DNA from: Pleurotus djamor
Lineage: Eukaryota; Basidiomycota; Agaricomycetes; Agaricales; Pleurotaceae
Reading direction: 5' to 3'
Assembly: GCA_029747585.1 (NCBI GenBank)
Contig: JAPEVF010001364.1
Coordinates: 1-10,552, forward strand
Length of the DNA stretch: 10,552 nucleotides
The translations under genes were made by a program, and so were the position numbers. The notes below the pieces were generated by a model. That model saw nothing but the letters and a program-made list of their open reading frames with translations, did no database searches and was not told where the DNA came from. Each line of letters opens with the position of its first letter. Position 1 is the stretch's first letter. Of this stretch, positions 1 through 8,615 are shown piece by piece.

Positions 1-55
1 CAAACGAACCTCCATCGATGAGCGTGAGCGAATCACAAACACTGATGTTACTCAC

Positions 56-190
56 CGGTGAATCGAAGGCAGTGAGGGTTTCGAGGGCCAACTGGATGCG
101 CTCTATATTTTGGTCGTTAACGGCAGCAATCTTGAGTAAGCCAACGCAGAGTCCGAGAAGTCTGAAGCTCCGGATGAAAGGGACGAGGTG
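56..190 (-). CDS. Partial gene, one coding-like internal exon of unknown function, truncated by the window edge
   Basis: The minus strand reads 45 codons without a stop, with mostly C- or G-ending codons. It encodes an amphipathic, helix-like segment that includes IRSFRLLGLCVGLLKIAAV and NDQNIERIQLALETL. The exon appears to begin after an acceptor (CTAAT branch-like site, then ACAAAG at 195-191). It ends at a strong donor GTGAGT (55-50), so the next exon would lie beyond the left edge. No upstream exon with a clear start could be traced. I do not recognise the family. The opposite strand also has a short open frame (18-209), but its product is far less protein-like. Confidence 0.35.
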
Positions 191-1406
191 CTTTGTCGTA
201 GGTGATTAGGGAGCGAGAATGATAAAGATGACATCGTTTCGCCGGCCGCGGTGGTGATAGTGGGACCAGCTCTAGAGCTCTAATATGGGTGTGCTGATCA
301 AAGGCTGTTTTTAGCTGCGGCAATCGCAGTCAGAGGGGGGAAGAGGGGGGAGATTCCCTCCAGCCACACCGACGTGACACGCTGGACGAATAACTACACG
401 ACGGAAGAGCACAATTGGAGGGGGAAAGAATACCAATGACTGTGGGAATATTCCTCGGAGCAAACTCCACCATCCCGGATCCCGTGCCCCGGAGCTTCGG
501 ATGTTTCCTTGGGCTTCCCCCAACCACGAACGTGGATTCATCTCCAACAAACGTTTGCCTTTCCCCTTCAAGTCCACCACGTCCTCTCACACCCACACTC
601 AGCTGGCGAATCGGTGTTTTTGGCCTCCTCGTGAATCCCTCAAACCTTTCGCAGGCCAACGCGTTACACAGGGCCAACAAATACATCCTTGCTGGCTGGG
701 AAACATCTGCATTCGAAAGCTTTACCCCCGTCTTTTGTGCTCAACCTCAAACTTTTCGCTGATAACACCAGTCTGGACCGCGTATCTCTGTCCACTTACG
801 GCTGGCTCAGTCTTATCCTTATCGTCGCCACTCCTTCGACTTCGCGAATTGTCTGAATGGTTCCATGTCTACTTATCGCGTTGCTATAACTCACTTGAAC
901 CCTCTCCGATAGAACCACGACTCGGCGATAAGCGTAGCTTCGTGTCCATATCCATTGGTTCCATGATATCGCTCAATAGCTTTTTTTCACATTACGAGCT
1001 CAATTGACCACGGTCGAATGAGAGTTCTTCGAGAGTCGCTTCAGCGTCACCTTCGTTCGTCACTATCACTAGTCAAGCTACGATCGCTCGATTACTTGAC
1101 GACAGGGCATCTCGACCGGTTACTTGAATTAACTATAAACAGCCCACCGGAAAGGCTCGACGCCAACCAACTTTATCGCATGAGCCATGGCTAATCGGAG
1201 TCGACGAACATCAACATACACGGCGCGTCGCTGGCTCTCCATGGGTTCCCATGGGATATCGCGACTGAAAGCGTAGTAGTACGTACGCGAGCGTTTGCCC
1301 AACCTTTTGAGTCTGTGAGACGTACCCCCTGGCCCCTTTCTCGTGCTCTGACAACGCCTCCAGAGTCCACAACCTTGTTTTCTTTGCTGGGGCTTTTTCT
1401 CCCCAG
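191..1406. other. Stretch without a supportable gene
   Basis: I see no convincing gene here. The plus strand is pyrimidine-rich in parts, and a frame stays open at 501-1007 (168 codons). Its product is rich in Ser, Leu and Pro and has no recognisable motif or coding-like codon pattern. A run of T lies near 981-987. Region 1020-1130 contains several short CTCGA/CGAGA-type words but no clear repeat unit. It may include promoter or UTR sequence of the flanking genes. Confidence 0.4.
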
Positions 1407-1547
1407 ATGAGTTATGCCCTCCACGCCGGCGACGAGCAGTCGTTCGATAACTTTGATTGCAAGGACGAGGACATCCGAAAGGCTGTGGAGGGAAAGAACC
1501 GGGAGTGGAAAGCTCAAGCGCAGGTTGGAACGCAACTGCAGCTTTGA
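1407..1547 (+). CDS. Possible small acidic protein or terminal exon, unknown function
   Basis: ATG to TGA gives 46 residues, starting MSYALHAGDEQSFDNFDCKD and ending in a charged, helix-like segment (DIRKAVEGKNREWKAQAQ). Third codon positions are mostly C or G, which is why it stands out from its surroundings. The ATG directly follows a pyrimidine-rich CTTTTTCTCCCCAG, which looks like a 3' splice site. The frame could therefore be the last exon of a spliced gene, with a donor-like GTGAGA at 1315, rather than a free-standing small protein. A 114-codon frame is open on the other strand (1535-1191), so strand choice is uncertain. I do not recognise a family. Confidence 0.25.
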   Translation: MSYALHAGDEQSFDNFDCKDEDIRKAVEGKNREWKAQAQVGTQLQL

Positions 1548-1803
1548 AATTTTGAAACCTTATTCTGAGCCAGGACGTCCAACTCTACCTTTCAGAAGAT
1601 GTGATCAGAGTAGTGATGCAATGACACCAAGTGAATAGCAAGTGAATAGACTGCTCTGTAACTTGGTCCAGCAACGGTGATGTAATGCTTCTCTACATGG
1701 TCCTGTATATATGTATGTATTTTGACATCCTGCAAAGTTATCCACCCCGTCGTAAGACCAACGGAAAATTATAAGCATTACATTCATCCGCATATCTCCA
1801 TGA
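1548..1803. other. 3' flank of the NLR-like gene
   Basis: This AT-richer stretch lies just past the stop codon of the minus-strand NLR-like gene and probably holds its 3' UTR and terminator. It includes a short alternating TATATATGTATGTAT run near 1706-1720. I see no canonical AATAAA on the minus strand, which is common in fungal genes, and no further gene. Confidence 0.4.
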
Positions 1804-4800
1804 TTACCATTGCCGTTGCCCAAGGGTCTTCTGTAAGCAGCCATGGACCGTTCTCCATTTTTCAGATCCCCCTCCATCCTCACGGCGATCCAAGTCTAAA
1901 ACCGTAATTCTCTGATCACTGCTGATAGAGATATACTTAGCGGTGAAAGTGTCTTCATAAAGGCAACACGACTTGTCGCCGTATTTACCCCGGAATGCAG
2001 GTGGCATCCAGCACAGGTGCTTATTTTCCAAGCGATCTACCAGCCACCCAACATGTTGAGTATATCGGCATTGTGGTGGTAGGAGGCACTCTGATGGCAC
2101 ATCCTCCTCATCTACATCCACGATATTCCGGGAATACCAGTCGAACATATACCATCTCGCCACACTGTCATGTTCCACGAACTCGGCAGCTCGTAAATAG
2201 ATATGTTGACCATTGAAAGAAAAGGCGGCCCGTCCTGTATGCCAGATTTGAATAGGAGTCCCACTCGTCCACCTAGGGTGCTTCGAACCCTCTTTCTGAG
2301 AGCCCAGCAAGAAGGAAGATGTCTCCTGGGTCACAGTATTGATCAGATGGGTGGTCGATGGCAAGACTAAGAGGGCAATCCACAATCCATCTCCGCTCGT
2401 CACAAGTGAGGATAACCATGCATTATCAATGTCAACATCCACACTGATGTTGGCTATAAGTTGATCATCTTGGGTAGACCATACTTCTATCCAATCCTCC
2501 TCTGCGCCCTTTACGGCCACGAATTTCCCATCTGTTGAGATGACCCAACCTATATCTTGAATCGGCGGGCTCTCAGGGTGTTTGTCGACATCCCACAATT
2601 GGAGTATAAAGCCCAAATCTCCAGACGCCAAGCTATTGCCGTCGGGAGAGAAAGACAAACACAAAATGTTACGGGACACTGCATATATGCCGATACAGGT
2701 TTTTGCCTCTAACGACCATAGGTGTATTGATTTATCGTCTGAAGTTGACGCAATGAGACGTCTTTGAGGGTTGACTGCGATACAGTCCACAGGACCTGTA
2801 TGTCCCATGAATACGTGAATGCACATTTGCGTTTTGATTTCCCAGAGTCGTATGGTATGATCGTTGGAACCAGAAACAAGGAGGTCAGAAGAGGGGACAA
2901 TCTTGACGACCTTCACATCATCTTGATGTCCCACTAATTCTCCAAGAACAGAGTATGACCTTGGATCGTAAAGACGAATTCTGTCCATTTGAGTTACAGC
3001 GAGATAGTTATTGTCGGTTGACCAGTCAGCACTGGCATGGTGTTCCGATCCTTGGGGGAGTGTGTGGGTAAGGTGACCATCTTGATCAAGAATTTGTACC
3101 GAACGAGGCTTGGACGCTCTCTCGTAAGGATCAAAGACTACCAGAATCTTCTGAAACCCATCAGAACTGAAAGGCGCGAGGATAATCTGTGAAACAGGTG
3201 CATCTAGACGAATAACTTTCAGAGGCGCTCCTGAAGCAGTGTTCCACGTCCGTATTGTTCCGTCATAAGACCCAGAGAAGATAGTACAATCATCGAGAGA
3301 GAATAAAGTTGTTCGGACCGCGCTTGTATGGCCAGCAAGCGGTCGGAGCAGGATTCCATCTTCAGCGTCCCAGACATTGAGGTCCCCATCGTCACTTGAA
3401 GAAACAATCCAACAACCATTGTGAGAGAACGCGAGACTTTGTATCGAAAGTCTATGTCCTTCCATTGCACGTAAGCATGCTCCCCAAGTCGCCTGTGAAC
3501 CGGCGAGCACACAAAGTGTGTTTCCATCACTTGATGCTTGCGTGCATACAGTCCGTAGAAGGGACGAGGTCGGAGAAAACGCGAGCCCAGATATGTAGGT
3601 TTGATACGGACATGACTTGATAGCATCCATGAAGGTTAGTACAAACCGATAGCCTTCATTCAGCAGGGATTTCGTCCTATCGGCAACCTAACAACATGAA
3701 TGTTGAGATGGAATTCAAATTGAGAGAAACCTTGAGCTACCTTGTGCCAGTGTGAGGCTCGAGTGAGCATGGAGACAGCAGCGTCGATCCGACCGAGCAT
3801 CCCCAGAGCCTCCATCCAAGGCAGCATTTTCGTCTCCGTGAATTTCCCTAACAGGCTTATCAACTCGGGCGATGGAGTAGATTTGCACAGGTGGGAAGCC
3901 CAGTAAAGGCACGAGTATTGAACATGGGGTGGAATCGAACATGTAAGGCGTTCATTCAAATCCGGAATCTCGGTTCGAAAGACGAGCGGGTCCTTGAGGT
4001 TGCAGATATTCTCTTTCAGATTGGCTTCATCGAGCAAGACTTCGAGGCACCGCAAGGCAAGGGAGTCGTCACCGCGAAAGGAGGGATGATCGCTGATATT
4101 GGGGAGTTGGCAGCGCGTGGGATCCACCAGGTATTGAGGGAAACTGGCGTGAAGGAGACGGATTGGCTGGTCATTCCCAAATATCAACACTGATTGTAGA
4201 CGACGGAGTATAGCGACGAGTAACTGCAGGCGGATCTGCAGGAGAACGCTCAATGGTTCTGGACGAAGTTGATCGTGAAGTACTGCGAGAGCACCTAGCG
4301 TCGCTGGTATCGATGGGCCCAGGTCACGACGGCGAAAATCATTTTCGGAGAAGGCTTTGCGAAGGACGACAGTATAAAGGATGTCCAGACCGCTATCGTT
4401 CAGCGGGTAATCTAAGACCAGATTCAGCGTTTCAGTGAGGTCGTCTTTGTAACGGGCGAGAAATTCGATAGCAGTAGCGGCGTAGATGAAAAGACCACTG
4501 GCAGCGTCAACCAGTCTATCGACAGCGTCAGCGTCGACTGCAACGAGCTTTTCGGCGATGCCCAATTCTGCCAGGCGAGCGTTGATAAATCTTGCAACAT
4601 CATCGCGGACGACGTTTGCGGAAATGGAGGTTAACTGGAATGGGTCAGGCTCAGATGCCCACTCCGCTGATGCAAATGCATCTTGGATGTGATACTCGGG
4701 GCGAGAGGTGAGGAACAGGCGAAGGGGGAAAGGGAGGGAGCGCATGCGCTTGAGAAGGAGGTAAAGTAGACCAGGAACTTGATCTTGGTCGCTGCATTCG

Positions 4801-6033
4801 TCGAGAGCGTCAAGGACAAAGACGATTGGCCGCGACGGGCGTTGATTCTCTGGGACCTCTGATAAGGGCTCGACGATTAATTCATCTAGAGCGTAGGTCA
4901 AATTCTGGGTGTTTCCTTTCTCTTGATGCTTCGTGATTCCCTTGACAATGGATGGCGCCAGATATTTGTGTAAGCGAGCTAGTTGGACAGCAAGGGTAGG
5001 AAAGACATGTCGAGTCGATGCGAGTTCTTCAACACCGCGTTCAAAGAAGAACGAACCACCCAAAACCCCTTCCTTGTCAAACATTTTGGCCACCTGGACA
5101 GCAATCGTTGACTTTCCGGTTCCCGCTCCTCCAGTCAGGACAAAGATCTTCGCTTTGGCCCGTACCTCGTCCGCTCCGCGCCCTTGTGACCACTCGGCAA
5201 TCTCTTCCAGTAACTGTGTCCTCGTACCTTCCAACCATCGACTCTTTCGAGCATTGACGGGTGCCCTGTACCCAGCATCAACCGTACGGAGCTTCTCGAG
5301 CTGGTGGTCTAGCTCCTCCGCCCGCGTACTCGCGATGAGTTCATTTACCACCATCTCAATACTGACAGTTCCTTGAAGCTAGATAACAGGATACATATTC
5401 AGTTTTTCTGACACATGAAACGCGCAAGTCTCACATACCTGAAAACGCAACTGCGCTTGCTGAACTTCTTTGTTCAATGACGCCAGAGTTTCCGCATCAA
5501 TGGTGCTTCGGAAGAAGCGTGATATGACATTTCCCTCAAGTACCTCTCGTCCCTTCGTCCAAATGCCCTCGATGTCACTAGGGAGAAGTCAGGATGGCCA
5601 AGACGTGAATCTGGTTGTGAACATCACACACTCAGAGAGTTGCTTGACACGGTCTTGGAGCTCTTGAGATCGTCTTAAACTCGCGGATGCAACTTGAGGA
5701 TTGGACCGAGGGTCGCAGGTCATTTGCTTTTGGATATTGGCCGATGTAGACTCCAGGAAGGTCGCAAGCGATTTCAGACTCTGGGCAAGATGGAGGAATT
5801 CCTCCCTATTACTCCTGGTTCTCTTTGACGAAGTGAGTGGCACGTTATGAGAACGGGACAACTAAGACCGCACGCACCTGGACCATCTCTACTAACTGCA
5901 GCAAAGCACCTGCTGCCACTGATAATCCAGGAATCGGCGCAAGAGTCAGAGGCCCTTCGGCGTGGCTCAGAATAGTCGCAGAAGCACAGAGCAGATCATC
6001 GATATGTTTCTTTCTCCGTTGAGAGCGTGCCAT
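1804..6033 (-). CDS. NACHT-WD40 NLR-like STAND protein with MLKL/HeLo-like N-terminal helical domain
   Basis: Five exons in minus-strand order: 6033-5878, 5822-5632, 5577-5439, 5378-3741 and 3687-1804. Introns are 55, 54, 60 and 53 nt, all GT-AG and frame-preserving, giving about 1335 residues. An in-frame TGA lies 9 nt upstream of the ATG, which supports this start. Residues 1 to about 160 are helical: a basic start (MARSQRRKKHIDD), then IPGLSVAAGALLQLVEMVQ, resembling the MLKL-type four-helix N-domains of basidiomycete NLRs. The NACHT NTPase follows, with Walker A GGAGTGKST (about 245-253), Walker B IVFVLDALDE (about 347-356) and sensor RLFLTSRPE (about 382-390). WD40 blades begin near residue 786, with GH/W-D repeats at about 786-815, 827-856, 961-990 and 1003-1032, and weaker blades out to the C-terminus. 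By family knowledge, such proteins are cytoplasmic ATP-dependent signal-sensing switches: WD40 senses, NACHT oligomerises and the N-domain executes, often cell death. The ligand is unknown. No inactivating lesion is seen. The N-domain assignment is the least certain part. Confidence 0.9.
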
Positions 6034-7753
6034 TCGCAGTCAAGGTGACTGGGATAGCTAGCAGAAACTCGGTGATGGACAGTGCATGCACTTCGTGGGC
6101 GTCCATCAACAGCTATCAACAGCGTGGCAGAAGATCGGAGGCAATTCATGGTGCAAGTACCTAGCTACTCCCACGTATGTCTGTCGATCATAATGAATAT
6201 GCCTTTTGAGTGTCATTTCTATCGAGACGCGGGAAGTTGCGTCTCTCCATCACGCCGGAAAGCGAATCCAAGTATACACATGTGCGCAAACCGAACGCTG
6301 TAGCCCTCCCTCAGCATCCATGGGTGCACCCGAAACCGCGACATAACCACTCTCCCTCTGTACGAGTCCTACGTGTCTTGTAGAGTATCCGCGTATCCAC
6401 GAACCGGGACACCTGTAGCTTTGTCACTCCCATTCCATGGCGCGAACGCGACGCGTGGTTCGGGCAGGAGGCGACCGAAGGTTCAACATCAACGTTCACT
6501 GTCTTCTAATGTTCACTTTCCAGTGGGACGGCTACCAGCTGGTAGTGGGGTCGGTGGATGGTGATGCTCTGCTGCACGGAAGGTGGGTCGAATGGAAGGC
6601 GTCGGCGAAGAGGTAGCCTTGTAATGGATGCGATGAAGACGTTTACGTGACGGATCCGAGTTGAAGAGTCGAGGACGACGCGTCGCATGAAGTCAACCTG
6701 GTGAAAGGAAAGGTGGGGACTTGAAGTAGGACTGCAAAACCTCGGCCAGAAAGCTTGGACGTTTGAACTTGAACGGCGAAGCCCAAGAATGCAAAGCTGA
6801 GAATTGTGCTTGGACTTTGAGCCTTGCCTCAACTCATGTGGCTGTTACGCGCGTTAAAATTGATGATCATGTAAAAGAAGAGCCTGAAGAGACGACCACG
6901 AAGGAGCTGTGTTGATAGGTAGCAGTGTGGTCGAAAGGGGACTCAGCCAAAGCTAGAGACTGGCATATGCGCGTGCAAGCGATTTACGAGACGGCAGCTT
7001 TGAGAACATCTAATCGACTGGTCAATGCGATGATGCGCCGCCGAAGTCGAACTTTCTGGGATGATCGATGATCTCGGAAAGGAAATCTGCGCCGGTTCTC
7101 AGTCACCGGCACCGGCCCATCGGCCCACCAGCTCCGGGCTCAGTACTCAGTCATGAACCTCGCCCCTCTCTCCGTTCTCATATCTCTCTTCTCTTCTCTN
7201 CTCCCCTNCTCCCCGGCACAAGGACAATCCTGCATTCCAATAATGTTCTTCATCGCCCACTCAGAGTTTTGTTTTCGTTTTGGTGAGTTTTCCCCTAGCC
7301 CCTTCACTCAACCGCGCTAACCCGTTGCGTATCTTTCGGACTCGTCTAGCGTTACGGAGCGCGGTATCGCAGATGGGCCCGTGGGCCGTGATGCATTGAT
7401 GTGCGAATGGGGAGGGGATGGAGTTATGATCAGTATGTCACATCCACCCAGAGGCCACCACCGAGAACCCTCAGCTGTATGTAGAGCTGCAGGTATATAC
7501 CACCCAGTCTCTCGTGAGTTTGCTTGCTTCTTTCTCCAGAGTAGATCGGGTGCTTAAGTACTTATACCTCGTTTGAATAAACAGAACGGTTTCCCGAATG
7601 CGAATGGTAGCGTCCGCCGTCTACAGAGCTACTCCAAGGTATCACATAGTGAGTTTATTCTGCTGTTCTATCACGTTCGTTGCACTCCCTCTCATCCCCA
7701 ACCAAAAGAATGATTTCTCGTGTCTCCGCCGTCCGGCTATACCAATGTCTCCT
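6034..7753. other. Divergent intergenic region upstream of the NLR-like gene, no supportable gene
   Basis: It lies directly upstream of the minus-strand NLR-like gene, so its left part should hold that gene's promoter and 5' UTR. No clear TATA element is visible there. A short direct repeat (ATCAACAGC twice) lies near 6103-6122. Several frames of 60-110 codons are open, for example 6832-6506 on the minus strand and 6730-6915 on the plus strand. None has recognisable motifs or consistent splice signals. Confidence 0.4.
7161..7215. repeat. Pyrimidine-rich low-complexity tract with two ambiguous bases
   Basis: The plus strand is almost entirely C and T, with repeated TCTCT/CTTCTCT units. The bases at 7200 and 7208 are n. 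The ambiguity probably reflects unresolved read coverage or length variation in a simple-sequence tract. Fungal promoters often contain such CT tracts near transcription starts, so it could mark a start site for an undetected plus-strand transcript. Confidence 0.6.
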
Positions 7754-8116
7754 TCACGCCTTTGCTCTCCGACCTCGCGATGACGAAACCCGCGCGTTTG
7801 AAGAAGAGTGCAAGACTGCTGAAGATGAGAAAATGACTGAGGCAGGTTCGTGCCCCTCCCGCTGACCCTGACCTTGACCTTGAAGGACAGTATAAGTAGT
7901 AATGTCCGCCGGTAGCACAGGAATACGTTGATCACGCGTACGAAAGCGCAGCTCCGGAATCATAAATCGGACCTTTTCCCCCTCAAACTCTTCACCCCAC
8001 GTCCAACCTTTTCTACAAGATCGTACAGTCTTGACCATTACCACGCAGCAGCCTACGCGTCCAGAGAGCTGTGATGCGCACTGGATCGCCCCTGGGCACT
8101 TCGAAAAGTCCTTCAA
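7754..8116 (-). CDS. Possible 3' part of an unidentified gene
   Basis: The minus-strand frame is open for 120 codons to a TGA. Its middle part is strikingly protein-like: GWTWGEEFEGEKVRFMIPEL, then RFRTRDQRIPVLPADITTY, alternating charged and hydrophobic residues as in beta strands. A short Q-G repeat and a Ser-rich, basic tail follow. A possible 44-nt GTAGGC...TGTAG intron falls inside it (about 8057-8014). An upstream frame on the same strand (8359-8144, containing GPWEVGKLEGPVVASLYLAS) might be an earlier exon, but I could not join the two cleanly. The plus strand is also open through part of the region (about 7936-8110, and 7709-7864 starting MISRVSAVRLYQ). Strand assignment is therefore tentative. 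I do not recognise a family. Confidence 0.25.
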   Translation of the reverse strand: MKDFSKCPGAIQCASQLSGRVGCCVVMVKTVRSCRKGWTWGEEFEGEKVRFMIPELRFRTRDQRIPVLPADITTYTVLQGQGQGQREGHEPASVIFSSSAVLHSSSNARVSSSRGRRAKA

Positions 8117-8555
8117 GTCGCAGCCTTGACTCAGCTCCGTTTATCATGGAGTATGACGCAGACTATTCGATGTTGATGCATCTGGGTATATCTTGTCACT
8201 TGTCGACGTTGACAGTGCTGCGTGGCCGAAAGGCTCCAGTGCTGCGATTGCTGAAGCCAGATAGAGGGAAGCAACTACTGGGCCTTCCAACTTCCCAACC
8301 TCCCACGGGCCTGGCTCAACTGCAACGAAGCATGGAGACGACGGGTTCTTTTTGGTCAAATTTGAGCTCTTTCACAGCATTGATTTACGTTGTTTGATTG
8401 AAGCGTCTTGAGCGTCAAGTAATAGGATATTGATTGGTAGGATAACAGTTTGATACCGCCCGGTGCAGGACACTGCGTGTTCGGTTAGAATGGAATGAAA
8501 TGTAGGGCCCCATCAATTCAGGTGTGCTCTCAGCTCCTGTCAGTTTGTTTCAGCT
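8117..8555. other. Upstream region of the PARP-like gene, unresolved open frames
   Basis: Frames are open on both strands: minus 8359-8144 and plus 8071-8397. Neither has a convincing start with splice support. The right part (8400-8555) is AT-richer, has stops in all frames and probably serves as the promoter region of the plus-strand PARP-like gene. Confidence 0.35.
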
Positions 8556-8561
8556 TATAAG
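8556..8561 (+). promoter_or_regulatory. Putative TATA element of the PARP-like gene
   Basis: TATAAG lies about 60 nt upstream of the proposed ATG at 8616. A pyrimidine-rich stretch (8591-8600) follows before the start codon. The start has A at -3 (acaATGcc), a reasonable eukaryotic context. The TATA-to-ATG spacing is compatible with a short 5' leader. This is a sequence-pattern call only. Confidence 0.4.
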
Positions 8562-8615
8562 CCGTCTCAATCTATCCAACTCATTACTACACTCTTTCCC
8601 CAGAACGCCAGAACA

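Noticed and set aside
501..1007. 168-codon plus-strand open frame
   Set aside because: Long for chance, but the product is Ser/Leu/Pro-rich with no motif, no splice context and no coding-like codon pattern. It overlaps other open frames in a pyrimidine-rich stretch.
4933..5376. 147-codon plus-strand frame
   Set aside because: It lies entirely antisense to the NACHT exon of the NLR-like gene, whose motifs are clear. It is a shadow frame.
6730..6915. 61-codon plus-strand frame ending in an acidic segment (EEPEETTTKELC), preceded by an AG
   Set aside because: It has no ATG, no traceable upstream exon and no recognisable family. It overlaps a minus-strand frame, so it is not supportable as a gene.
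8071..8397. 108-codon plus-strand frame upstream of the PARP-like gene
   Set aside because: The translation is low in recognisable structure and the region is open in several frames on both strands. Nothing links it to the downstream gene.
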